Source of the DNA: Caprella mutica
Taxonomy: Eukaryota; Arthropoda; Malacostraca; Amphipoda; Caprellidae
NCBI GenBank assembly: GCA_947561585.1
Contig: CANNZV010000256.1
Location: 62,001 to 126,000, forward strand
Reading direction: 5' to 3'
Length of the DNA: 64,000 bases
Positions 12,182 through 24,109 of the stretch are shown in pieces (positions within the stretch are counted from its first letter, which is position 1; every line of letters begins with the position of its first letter). The translations under genes were made by a program, and so were the position numbers. The notes beneath the pieces were generated by a model that was given only the letters and a program-made list of their open reading frames with translations, was not told the origin of the DNA and did no database searches.

Positions 12182-13270
12182 TTACATTTTAGTTATTTAC
12201 TTATAGTTCCATAAAGTGATAAACGAATATTATTTTTTTTAAATATCATTCGAATAGTTTTGAGAGCAGCTCTCGATTTTCTGATGTTTCTTAATATTTA
12301 TTTTCGACAGACTATGAATATATAATTCAATTTTGGCTCAAACTAATGTTTAATAAGCGTTGTGTATAGATATATTTTTATAAATAAACGTTAAATGATA
12401 TTGATTGTGTTATTTTCAGAGGCTTTAAAATGATGTTAATTTCTTGTTATTCTTGTTCATTACGATTACAGTCAATCAGTCCGTATGAGAGGCTCAGCTG
12501 TTTCGATAAATGGGACACACTTCAAAAAATAATTCATACGCTTATTACATACAGTAGAACTGCTTTATAGTGACCCTCGACTAGTTCACTATATAGAGAG
12601 TTTACTTCACTATAGTGGATTTGAGACAGAAGAATAGAGAACAAACCTATTCTACACAAAATTTATATGCTTTTACACTAAATTTTTGAATTATATAGGG
12701 TGTAAATGAATTATATCTTGTCACATTCATGTGTTTAAATTCTAGTTTAATATTTATCCTTTCAACATCGGGATACAAAGGTAATTCTTATCGTGGAATT
12801 TATTTGAAAAATCCGACCTATTCCAATTAAAAGTAGATTGTTCGCTACTCGCAACTCCCCAGAAAATCCATTATAGCCAATTATTTCCAACCTCTGCTCT
12901 GATGAAAATTAATTACAAGGCAGCAATGAATGGAATTTCATCAGAAAAAATGATTATCGGCTATAACTTAATTACGCTCAGTGTGCCGTCAAAAGAATGA
13001 AAACTGGAAGATTTGAAACATTAGATGCTGCAACTCTGGAATTGCCAATTATCGAAAGAATCTATTAATCCTTTGATAAAAAAAATTCCGTTTGAAATTT
13101 TAACTTAAGGCATTTTTCTATTGCGAGTTTCTTGATTTATTGTACATATAATCATCCAAAGATATGTAAATAGAAGTCAAAGGTCAATATTTATTACAAA
13201 AAAATGGCGTATATTAGAAAAATAATTGAAAGACAATAGATTACATAAATGGTAATTCGACACCAAACAC
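12182..13270. other. Intergenic, no gene seen
   Basis: It contains a short fragment (about 12555-12620, with TTCACTATA and CACTATAGTGG) related to the 40.2-kb hairpin repeat. A more complex block lies at about 12840-13020. No supported coding sequence was found. Confidence 0.4.
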
Positions 13271-13273
13271 CCT

Positions 13274-13536
13274 CATTGAGATAAAAAGCGAGTCAATCTG
13301 ACTCATCGCTTGAGTCAAGGCTGGCAAAACTTCAATATTGGAGTCTTTTACTTGATTGACTCTACCTGAGTCAAAGTGACTATGAATTAGGAGTCATTAA
13401 GAGTCAATATAACTCTTGTTTTTGAGTAAAATATTTGAGAATGAGTCAAATTGACTCACATTTTTTAGCCGGTTTTGTGACATACTGAAAACTCAAATTT
13501 TGAGTCAATTTGACTCGTACTTTTTTTCAGTGTAGC
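13274..13536. mobile_element. Small MITE-like element made of GAGTCA/TGACTC motifs
   Basis: The left end AAAAAGCGAGTCAATCTGACT is mirrored by the right end, whose reverse complement reads AAAAAGTACGAGTCAAATTG. Between them GAGTCA, TGACTC or close variants occur about ten times in 240 bp, including the palindromes GAGTCAAATTGACTC and GAGTCAATTTGACTC. The right border TTTTTTTCAGTGTAGCAC resembles ends of known arthropod DNA transposons. No coding sequence was found. Confidence 0.5.
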
Positions 13537-14086
13537 ACTCGAATACTCTGTTTGTGTTAACATTGAACATGGACCAATCTGACACTTATAAATTTATGAT
13601 TCACTTTGTTAGCACCCAGCTTCCGAGTACTGTATGCCTAGTTTTACAATGTTCGCTATATTTTCCGCCCAAACCCATAATTGTTTTCAGTTGAGCTATT
13701 CGTACTGATCGAGGATTTGATTGTAGTTCATTTTAGTCATAAAATGAATTTACTGTATGGAAATACGTCCGCTGTGATTAACAAGGTGAATGAATTAAAG
13801 ATTAGCAATTCGTCTATCGCATTAATATGCACCGGGCGAGGCAAGATACATTGTAAATAATATACGAAAAGCTGTGGTGAATGATTAATCATATTTGCAT
13901 TGAAAATTAATCCAGCTTGACAAATATTTTCAACGGCATATACAATCATTGATATACATTATTATAAAATATTACATTTACTCCTATTATAATAATTATT
14001 GAATTACCCTCACTTCGAAGTAACATTTTTAGGAGACCAATAAATTAACAAGTAAACCCAGTTAAAGAATGTATTTAACGGCTTTC

Positions 14087-14794
14087 CACCTAGGGGTGGC
14101 CGATAACAAAATGCTATAAAACGTAATCCAACAGAGATTGAACCTTCTACTTTTCGCTTTTTTTTTAGAAAACCACAGGCCTCAACATGACCTCCGTCTA
14201 TTTCCATACATATCTGCAATTGCCGCTGGTACCCCATCATAACCTGCCATCACATTTCTTCAATGATGTGCCCTTCAAAGGCCGTTTCAATCCTTGTCTA
14301 TAGCTCGTCAATTGTTTAGAACTTGATTAACTCCCATATCAAGAAATGACAGGAGTTTAAGTCCGGTGAACATGGAAGCAATGGTATGTTGATTTCACGA
14401 AAATTTACCGAACAGGTGGATGAGCCAAGGTTCTTCCAAAATGCCATGGCCTCCATGTTAAATGGACTTGAACCCCTGTCATTTCTTGTAATGGGAGTTC
14501 ATCAAGTTCAAAACAATTGACGAACTAAAGACAAGGATTAAAATGGCCTTTGAAGGGCACTTCACTGAAGAAATATGACGGGAAGTTATGATGTAGTACC
14601 AGCGGCGATTGCAGAAATTCCTGGAAATAGACGAAGGTCATGTTGAGGCCTGTGCTTAAATAAATAGTTAGGTAAAAATTTATTTCTCTACCAAGATCAC
14701 TTTAAGTATTTTCTGAAAAAATGGCGATAAGTAGAAGGCTCTATCTGTATTGGTTTACGTTTTATAGCGTTTTGTTATCGGTCACCCATAGGTG
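14087..14794. repeat. Long inverted repeat of two transposase 3' ends, head to head
   Basis: The arms 14087-14375 and 14453-14794 are imperfect reverse complements around a spacer of about 77 bp. The right arm has an extra insert of roughly 50-75 bp near 14660-14735. On the minus strand the left arm encodes a peptide with MMGYQRQLQICMEIDGGHVEA, like the C-terminus of mariner-type transposases. The mirrored right arm carries a broken version on the plus strand. The two outer ends share GGTGGCCGATAACAAAA (allowing mismatches). Confidence 0.75.
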
Positions 14795-15261
14795 AAACAC
14801 CTGGTACATCATTTCATTCCATTTAGTTCAACAGAACATAAAACTGGGATATATGAATACTATCCCGAAATAGGAAAATTGGTCTAATGATTAGATAATT
14901 ACTTGTAAGGTTAGTCAATAGCCATGTGTGACTAACAAGGGGGTCAGGAATACATTTAAACATTGATTATAGAGAGAAATTTCGTATGATCACCAATCGA
15001 TTTACAAAGTTATGTCACTGGGAATTTTTAAGTCCCATATTCTATAGTAAAGTGATTGTAAAGAAATATACGTTAAACCTATCATAATAGTATTACGAGT
15101 TAACAAAAACCCTGTAAACATGGGTAATACAACGTGATCATTTTGACCTATAATCTCAGTCGATATGACCACTTTTCCAATGTACTTCCATTTGATTAAG
15201 CACCAGATGTTTTAACGTAATAATATATTGATTTTTCTTTTAAATAATATAAACAAAATTG

Positions 15262-15535
15262 GGAAGTGGAGTGTCCAACACAGTTTTGATTCTTCCGTCT
15301 GAAATTTTAAACATATTGTAAACAGCGTATAAGGTTTCTGAGATATTGTCATACCGAATGAGTTTCTATCGGTATAGTACTGCTAGCATAAAGTTTTTTT
15401 TTCGGATAATGTTTTTCAGGATAACTCTTCCCTGATTGATCGGCGGCAAGGAGGAGGAGTCATTCAATAGGAGGTGGAGCACTAAACCTTTAGTCCTCCG
15501 CCCATTATATAGGCTCCATCACCTTGCATATAGTT
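15262..15535 (-). repeat. Hairpin-headed dispersed repeat, copy A (inverted)
   Basis: Read on the minus strand it starts with a hairpin around GGACTAAAGGTTTAGTGCTCC. It then runs through GAAGAGTTATCCTG and TTTAAAATTTCAGACGGAAG. The same order of blocks appears at 22256-22497 and 29722-29972 on the plus strand. It has no coding potential and I cannot name the family. Confidence 0.65.
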
Positions 15536-15539
15536 TTGA

Positions 15540-17118
15540 GTTGAATTAAATTACAATTCAAATAATAAGAAATAAAAAAAATTCAACAAAGAAGGCTGTA
15601 ATGTAAATTGTTATATCCGCTAGGGAGTTCTACTGCACCCTTCATGGATGTTTAATGAGCTAGTAGCCGGCACGGGGGGAGGGGCAGTCCGCTATTCTTA
15701 TTGGTCAATTATTACAGCCAAGCAATGAGTTTGAAACCTTTAATGGATTATCTTTAAAAACTTTTACGCAATGAACAGTATTTTTAAACCTTTATCCTTT
15801 AGTGGAAGTAACCTCTTAATTTCTAAGTTTAGAGTTGCCACCCTTAAGAAGTATTCGATATCTTCCTAATATTTTCGATTGCAGTCCTCGAGTAAGCAGG
15901 AGATTTTACATATATTAAAATTAAATATCAGTTGTTTTGTCACCTTCAAAATAATATTTCACCGGGCTTTTGTTTAAAGTCAAAATGATTTGAATAGGAA
16001 TAAACTGATCTAAATCAAGATTTAATACGCGTGACGCCAGTGGTTGATTTCTACTTAGACCTATGAAAATTTCCCAGGACTTATAATATCCTACCTTACA
16101 TATTTCTAATCTTTAACTCGAGCACTAGATATATAAAATAATCATTGTTCAGCCCAGAAAAAGTATGATACATCAACAGTATGTAAGGCAGTAACTAAGC
16201 ATTCATAACCAAATATTATAATGTATAGTATTATCAATCTATGCTTTACAGGATAAGTATTTCCAACCTCTTTCTCTATTTTAATACAGGTCATTTATTG
16301 TTATCAGGTTTAACTGTCAACCATATGTCACTTAACCTCGAAGATAAAGCGCTATTGTGATCCTTCAATATTTTATTATTATTCCAAATGATACAATATC
16401 ATTGAAATAGAAAAGATGAACAGAAACAGGTAGATGAATCATAAATCCAAGTATTAAAAGATAATTCAAAATATCAGTTAGAGTTACAGAGATATGACGC
16501 AAAGAAAGAAATCGATAGATAAACTGGTATATGAACAACTTTTATGTACATATTGCAAGTTATATTGGAGATAAAGTTGTAGATTGAAATCTTACAGTTG
16601 ACGTAGTTACAATATTATTATTGAGGTAGGTACCAACAAGAGAGGTTCTTACAGTTGCAGACCTTGGAATGTTAAGTAGATAGTTAATAGATGCGTTGGA
16701 TCTTGTTTTTTTCGTCTTCTAATTGTTCTAGAACGCATATTATTATTTTAAATCATCTTGTTTTCTCTCGTAAAATATAGTCATTTATTTGATCATATGC
16801 AAATTATTATTATTTAAAAAATATGATATATTATTATTTTTATTTCAATAATTGTTTAGTAATTGCTCTAAAAAACACATGATATTTTTCAAGCTCGATC
16901 ATGTTCTCATTATTCGTCAGAGATACAGCAGAAATTTATTATTGTAATTATCATTACCCGGTTTACTCTACCTATATTATGAAAACTTATTTAGTATAAA
17001 TGAATCAATTTACAATCTCAGACGGAAGATAGGAGCTTGTGATTATATTCAAAATAAATAATACATGACGGCAAATGATCGTAACTCTGATGAACATGAA
17101 GATAGAAAATTCCTCCCA
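15540..17118. other. Intergenic, nothing recognised
   Basis: AT-rich DNA with only short unsupported ORFs on either strand. Confidence 0.4.
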
Positions 17119-20100
17119 TTACGTATGCACGATATAATGCATAGTAATGCCATTAACAATAGTAGCTAGGCGTACTTGTCCCATTATGTAAATGTGATCT
17201 AATTTCTTGTTGTTTTTGAAGGCAATTTGTATTCCACGTTCAAAGCCATATGACGTTAGATAGCCAGAGAATATGCAGCCTGATAAAGAACAAAATACTA
17301 ACCGCTGATTAGAGTGAGGGAGAAAGAAGAACACTAGTTTGCAAATTGACTTGAAATTGAGGGGAAATATTAATAATGACGAATAAAATGAATTAGATAA
17401 TCAATATTGATAATTTTCCATAGTCATAACGGGTGAAGGATCCTTAATGTCCTAAACCCATTACTAAAAAAACAATACATAATTCTTCACGTTATACCTA
17501 TATCATTCAATTATATTGCAAGTAACATATATTCATCAGTATGTGGGCTTTCTTCCAAATTGATAAACTTACGTATTTCAAAGTACGGTATTATCTTAAA
17601 TTTGGAATCATTGATATGTTTACTGTTGGAAAGTAAAGCAAAGTGATGTTTCTTGTGTGGCCTGCTATATGCTATCATATCGCATAAGAAAACTCTGTTC
17701 AAGAACTACTATTATAAAATTAAAATGTATTATACCTCTTAAAGTATAAGAGGTATAATACATGCATTTCTTTCCTATCCAATTGAATTGCTACTAATTC
17801 ATGACAATTTTTATGATTTAAAAATCATAAGAAAAATAAAAGTACACTTTACTTTATGGATTGAATTATTATCTATTTCATATCAGTTATATCACATCAA
17901 CTGTACATTTGGAATTATATTCGGGCATTTCAGATTTTATAAAGCAACTCTAAGAATACCTGGACAATAAGACTTTAACCTTCAACCTGTGGAATATGCT
18001 CATTCTATTAAAAAAAATTGACTAATAAATGAAACCTCTGTGAGATATAACTCGTATTTTTATCGGCCGAATCCTGTTTTCAACTTCATCTGACTATTTT
18101 CATTATTAAGAATAAATTAGGTTATTTTTCACATATATGAGAAGTATTATATATCAATTTAAATTTGATGTTTTGTTGCTTATGTAAATCATCTTATGTA
18201 AAGATAATCATAAAGGTAAAGATTTGTTGCTTATGTAAAGATAATAAATGGAAATCATAGAAATAAATTGAAAAAGGAAAGTTAACATTACCCGAAGTCA
18301 AGTTAGTGGGGTGATCAACTGAATTTCAAAATATTCTTTTTCTTAATATATCCATAAATCATTTATTTTCAACTTGAATAATCTATTGCAGAACCCTAAA
18401 AAGAAGACCTTATATTAAATTATTAATATGTAACAAAGACACATGATATACATGATATTTACAATGATTTATAATATATTATTGTGAGCGCATTATAACA
18501 AATACTTTTATCACAATTTTTCATTACAACAATATACATAAAATTTCCAATCCGAAATTATGATTAGATTCATTATATATTTCAATTATTTATCGCCTAA
18601 CTCGATAGTTATCCCGAATATAATTTATTTACCGCGTAGCCTCATCAAAAGCTATCTCCATTGGAACGAATATAGACAACTCCAGAAGAATAATCAAGCT
18701 TATTTAAGAGACTATCTGCCGCCGTGATTCCATCTACCGCCTAACAATAATATTAGAAGCATCAGTTTGCTCGGTTCTCGACAGCTATTTCCGAAACTTC
18801 ATCGTATATTTTCATGAGTGGCAGGTCGAAGTTCTCGGTTTCATATCGAATGACGCGCAGGCACAAGATATTATTGTTAAATTCTGGCTATTTGGTTCAG
18901 TGGATTGGGATGAGTAACGGTTGGTTGAACATCATTGTTGTTGTGGAACGCTTATGACAGATACATGAATCTAAGAGTTTATTATAAAGAAAAAGTGTAT
19001 TACAGTAATATTATATGGGATAAGATATAATAATTCATTGTTACATAAATGTTCGAAGAAGCTTGCATTTGACTGTTTTGTAAATACAATAATATTTTGA
19101 ATATAACTGAAGAAGAGCTGTTTTACTAATATTTTATGTGTAGGTAAATATAATTATGAATATTGGAAATTGTAATACATGGTGAACATTAAATATAGAC
19201 AGGTTTAACGCGTATTATGCATATAATTTATCGATTGACATGGAAATGTAATATATCAATCTAAAGCTAAAATCCTGCGTTTCACAAAGCAACTTTACTG
19301 ATTTTAATTTAACACGCTAAATGGCCATTACGAACTTTTAAACATTCATGTATCTTTTGATAGTCGATGGAATGATCGACTATATGTATCGTTAGACAAT
19401 CAATTATTCTTTTGATTGCTTCCATGTTGTTTTCCTTATTTAAGCAGTTTCAAATAAACCCACAAAGTAAAATCAGGAACTATTATGTTGGCAGACCTGG
19501 CCGCCCACTCAATATTACCAAATTTTAAAATTAACCTGTCAGGAAATTTATTCCTCAGAGCAGCGATTGAAACTTTTGATGTGTGGCATGTGGCACCGTC
19601 TTGCTGAAAATAATGTTTACCAATCTATTTTTTATAATAATAGAGGAAAAAACGGTCAATGAACATCACAATAACGTTCTAAATTAACAGTGACTGCAAT
19701 TCCAGCCAAATCTGCATAGTAATAAGGTTAAATAACTCCATGTGCCTTTTAACTGCGCACCAAACTGTGCCCCGTGTAGAATGAAGAGTTTTAAGTCATG
19801 GATATTTTCAGTGTTCCAACTTACTTAAACTATTGAATTTCGTTTTATGACAATAGTAACTGAACTTTTAAAGTGACCTTCATCTTACATGATAAGTTTT
19901 TCCATGAAATTAAGGTTGGTTTAGTTTATTTCAAGGAAGAAAGTTGTCTTTTTTGTCTAAATTTGCAGAATGGAGTTTTTGAAAATTTGGATCATGTAGG
20001 CGTTCAACAATTAGTCATTCTTCAATGTCTTTTGGGCCGTAGCTAATACTTTCTTGTTGAAATTTTAAATCTCTCCTTCTCTAAAAACAAAGCCAAACTG

Positions 20101-20993
20101 AGAAAGGTACAACAAAACCGTGTTTTTCTTTTACATAACTAAAATTTTTCAAAACAATCGGCCCACAAATAAAAGAGTTTTCTGAATTGTGAGATTTGAT
20201 CTAGAACACTCGCTGAGCAGCAGTAACACTTTCGGAGAGAAGAAACTTCTGTTCTGCGAAGATAAGTTGAAGCGTAGAATATACAGCCATAGTGAAATAG
20301 GGTTTGAATTCACTCTCCTCGTCGCGCATTTAAACAAAGTTGTAGTGTAGAGACGATTGTACTTTCAGAAGACTACATTTCTCCTTTTTCCTTGCTGTAT
20401 AAAATATTATGATTTGTTGAAGTCATATTGACTGTATTATATGAAGCTATTTTAAAAGTGCCAATTTTTAATAGTTGCCATATCATAATATTTTGTATAA
20501 TGGTGCTAAAGCAAAATTTCCCGACTTCTAACAATTTTCAAGTATACAATACAATACGTATTGGATAATACATATAGTAAGTAAATCGAATTCAAAATGC
20601 TTGAACATTTATAAAGCCCTTCAATATATTCTATTTATCCTCGAATAATTAGCTACACGTTTATATAAACACATGACGATACAAATTGCTAGCGGCGGCT
20701 AAGTCTACACAAGGAAATAGAAGTACTTTTTTCATTCCAGCAAACAGCAAACTATTAATCTATGCCTTCATCTTCATGCAAAAAAACTGGAAAGTTTTAA
20801 TGAGTGAAGACATTTGAACATTGTTATATACACTCTTTTCTTCCCTCCCCTGAAGCAAACCAACCATCACAGTCAAAGAATATAAATATAGTAGTTTCTA
20901 CTAAACGTATTATAAACTTACATGAGGATTCAAATACAGTCCACAAACGATTCCAAGTCTGTAGCTCGCGGTGATATGCCCTTGCATGCTTGC
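17119..20993 (-). CDS. Candidate minus-strand gene, incomplete model
   Basis: Three stretches look like minus-strand exons: 20922..20993 (acceptor TTTATTTATTACACTTAG, donor CAT|GTAAGT), 17573..17622 (acceptor TTTACTTTCCAACAG, donor TAC|GTAAGT) and 17119..17279 (acceptor TTTGTTCTTTATCAG, stop TAA). The last two join in phase (a single C completed by GC). The final part reads GYLTSYGFERGIQIAFKNNK, then continues to LATIVNGITMHYIVHT. The first exon cannot splice directly to the second without a stop, so at least one exon would be missing; it could splice directly to the third. I do not recognise the protein. Chance matches in AT-rich DNA remain quite possible. Confidence 0.25.
17725..17763. repeat. 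Perfect 17-bp hairpin
   Basis: ATGTATTATACCTCTTA, a 5-base loop AAGTA, then the exact reverse complement. There are no mismatches, and no related copies were noticed in the window. Confidence 0.75.
18600..18930. other. Block of higher GC and open frames, possibly regulatory or exonic
   Basis: The base composition is clearly less AT-rich than its surroundings. The plus strand is open for about 67 codons ending at the TAA in GGGATGAGTAA. The minus strand is also open for about 40 codons (CLRVIRYETENFDLPLMKIY and onwards). Neither has a start codon or convincing splice pair. It could be a conserved non-coding element or an exon of the candidate minus-strand gene. Confidence 0.25.
19300..20340 (-). 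pseudogene. Decayed mariner-type transposase
   Basis: On the minus strand 19470-19610 encodes FQQDGATCHTSKVSIAALR, then FPDRLILKFG and DFTLWVYLKLL. These match the second catalytic Asp region and following block of mariner-like transposases. Upstream, about 19640-19900, frames carry DEGHFKSS (first Asp region) and a degenerate middle part with several stops and frame changes. The 62-residue frame at 20149-20337 is probably part of the same wreck in the wrong phase. Clear terminal repeats were not found. Confidence 0.65.
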
Positions 20994-21019
20994 CTAAGTG
21001 TAATAAATAAAACACGAGA

Positions 21020-22250
21020 ATTAGTAGTTCAAAATGATAAAAAAGTTCAATAATTATCCCTCAAATTAAAGAACATTTGCATTATGTTTTTAAATATTGT
21101 TCAAATGAATTTCAAATAGGGTAGAATGAGTATCTAACATTTTAAGAGTTTACCTTGGTCATATCACGTAAAGAATCTATGTTATTTTCACCATATAGAT
21201 TTCGCTCACTCAAACTTCAATTGTGTACCACTAAGACCCTTTACTCACAAATGATAATTAATTATTTACGTTTATTGGTCATCCAATTCACTTGTCTACA
21301 TGCTATTTTTCCTTAACTTTTATCCACATAGTATTTAGAAAACCAATTAAAACTGATTCAGGGCTTCCTTTCTCCAGAACTGTTAGCTATGTTTGCTCTT
21401 GACTATAACTTAATAAATAGTTACTACAAAAATCTATACGGATTATCTTCATTAGTCCCCACTGACCTAATTATATTCCACACACTGAGTTGGCTTAATA
21501 TGTATTTCCATTTGAATCAAATTACACGAGCTCTATAATAAGGGTTAAAAGGATTGAATTATCCAGGCTAATTTTGAATTAATTAATTATACGAAATAAA
21601 AGTGAGGGGCAATGACCCTAATCCCACCAATGGGGTTAATTAGCGCAAATTACACGTTTGCGTCCTCTATTCCTATCACTATATGCTGTATAGGGAAGTA
21701 TATTTTACTATAGATAACATTATAATATTAATATTAATCTTAAGAATAATTAATTTACATATGCATATTAAATAAACACAGTTTAGAAATTGTATTTCTA
21801 TTATAATAATTAATTTTCTTAATACATAACGAAATAATTATTCATCTTTTTGACAATATTCTTGAGTAATTTATGATTTTAAAGTACTTAAAAATTTGTT
21901 TTACTATATTAATAAATATTAAGATCAATTTTATTCCAACAACTAGGGACATGCATGTATAATTTTTTTTGGTAGGTAATTTCACTTTTTACGAAAGTTA
22001 AATTGTTTATACTATTTAAATTGTGTGGCTCCTCTATATATTAAAAATTAAAAGGTTACTGACACCAAAAATATAGTTTTAGAAAAATTGTTCCTAGTGG
22101 ATGAGATTTTTATGATAATGATTTTAATGTTGCTAACTTTTTGACTGGCTATAGATATTGACATTGAACAATATCGAAGTGTGCAGTACACCAAACTAGC
22201 GGATACAACAAACTGCATTATTATTTGATATGTAATAAAATTCAACTCAT
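21020..22250. promoter_or_regulatory. Intergenic; block at 21440-21690 looks regulatory
   Basis: Within 21440-21690 the composition is mixed and several homeodomain-type cores cluster: TTAATTAATTA, GGGGTTAATTAGCG and CTAATCCC (a K50 homeodomain-type site). The rest is plain AT-rich DNA. This is a judgement by eye; no conservation data were available. Confidence 0.25.
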
Positions 22251-22255
22251 AATCT

Positions 22256-22497
22256 TATGTAAGGAGGAGGAGCTTACATGTTGCGGATCACTAAGGGTTT
22301 AGTGCTCCGCCCCCTATTGGCTCCTTCTCCTAGCCAACCAACCGAAGAAGAGTTATCTTTAAATTTTTTAATTTTTTAACGACAAAGAAGAGCATTATGC
22401 TTGCTGCTCTGTATCGAAAGGAACTACTGCGGTAGAATTTTTTTTTAAATCGTAGTCGCTGTTTATTATATTTTTTAAAATTTTAGACGGAAGAAAC
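22256..22497 (+). repeat. Hairpin-headed dispersed repeat, copy B, left part
   Basis: It has the hairpin arms ATCACTAAGGGTTTAGTGCTCC, then CGAAGAAGAGTTATCT, GCATTATGCTTGCTGCTCTG and TTTTAGACGGAAGAAAC. The copy is split by a foldback element at 22498-23441 and resumes at 23442 with GGAAGAAACATATAC and GGGAACACCGT, as in the intact copy C. Confidence 0.75.
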
Positions 22498-23441
22498 GGG
22501 TCTAGGACATTTCGTCCACGGACATCTCGCCCACGGACATCTCGTCCAACGGACATTTCGTCCACGAATTGCTTTATTTTGTATTGGAAAAAGTATATGG
22601 GATATATTTCATATTATTTTTTACTATTGCATTAATAGACACAGGTTGACTGTATCATTAAGTTATTCACCTCCTATGATATTATGCATCAATTATATAA
22701 TAAGTAAAAAAATAAATAACTATATACTAACTAGACAAAATATGGAAACGTATGAGAGATAATAAAAAAAATACCATAGATGTAAATTCTAATTATTTTA
22801 TGTGGTTTTATTATTAGTTTGAAAATATTGAACAATATCTTGTTAATTCTTTTATATCATATTTGAATCAATCAATCACTTGTTTAGTACTATATACATA
22901 TATGAATTTTATGTAGTCACTGTTGAAAAAAATGTTGTCATAAAAACTAATTTCTGAACCAATGTTGCTTCCAATAAGCTAATCTGAGAACTAATATTGA
23001 TGTTTATAGATGGAACTGATTGCGAAAATATACCGCAAAATTGTAGTTATTGTGAATATAGAAAAAAGTCTCCGCTTTCTACTACTAACTTCGAGACATG
23101 CATCGCTATTATTACAGATACTATAAGACCAGGGTACAATGAAAGCGAGGAATGCCAGCATATCCTTAGATAGAGTATTCAGTTTTTTTATTTGAAGATT
23201 GCGATAATAATTAAGTCAAAGACCACCAATTTCTAAAAATCATCAAAAAAGGGTGTTTTTTACCTTTATATTGCAGATTATATGAATAATATATAATAAA
23301 CTATATGTACACATTATAATTATTATACAAAATAAAGTATTTAGTGGATGAATTGTCCGTGGACCAAATGTCCGTGGACGAAATGTCCGTGGACGAAATG
23401 TCCGTTGAACGAAATGTCCGTGGACGAATTGTCCATGCACG
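22498..23441. mobile_element. Foldback-type DNA element 2, nested in a repeat
   Basis: The left end starts GGGTCTAGGACATTTCG and holds four units of the type GGACATTTCGTCCAC (about 22498-22566). The right end (about 23345-23440) holds six units in inverted orientation. A 9-bp target duplication GGAAGAAAC flanks it (22489-22497 and 23442-23450). Each unit is itself a small palindrome (GGAC...GTCC). The interior is AT-rich and non-coding. Confidence 0.85.
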
Positions 23442-23500
23442 GGAAGAAACATATACTTCTTGGGAACACCGTTTAAATTTTAGAAATAAGCATAAACATT
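23442..23500 (+). repeat. Hairpin-headed dispersed repeat, copy B, right part
   Basis: It continues copy B after the nested insertion: GAAACATATACTTCTTGGGA, ACACCGT. Copy C has the same order (GAAACATAACCTTTTTGGAA, ACACCGTC). Confidence 0.6.
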
Positions 23501-24109
23501 ATATTTTATCTTATATATTATAAAAAGAGAGTCATGTTAATTAATTTTGAATATTTTCGTTAACCGGGTGTTTACCTTATAGTATTAGGTTAATATATCT
23601 ATATATCACGATTTACCCTGCAAACTGTCCCTTATTTCATATACATGGTTATACTGTGGTTAAATATTATTAATGTGATAATGCAGTATAAACATGCACA
23701 ATCCACATTAAATCAATAAAGCCTCATAAGAAACATGTGGTTATACCATTTTAAAACCATAGTCTAGAAGCAATATCGGATAGAGAATATATGCATATTT
23801 AATTGACAATTCATATCCACATGTCAATTACTATGCTAGTAACAAGGGTTTAATATATATATTTATACATTCATAGCAACATGTCTAATACCATACTTAT
23901 ACCATATATTAACCAAAGGTAATTAAGTAAATTTCTAAGTAATAGAACATTGAATACTAGTTGTATTCATTTCCAAAAAGTATACTTTTTAAGCACATGT
24001 TTAAATAAGTAATTACCTGAGCAGAATGCGTCAAGATTATATTATTTAAGACATTTTTATTTATTTATTTTATTTACTTATTTATTTATCATCTTGTTAT
24101 TCGAATAAC

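Noticed and set aside
23243..23452. 69-codon minus-strand frame
   Set aside because: It runs through the right arm of foldback element 2; the repeat units create it.
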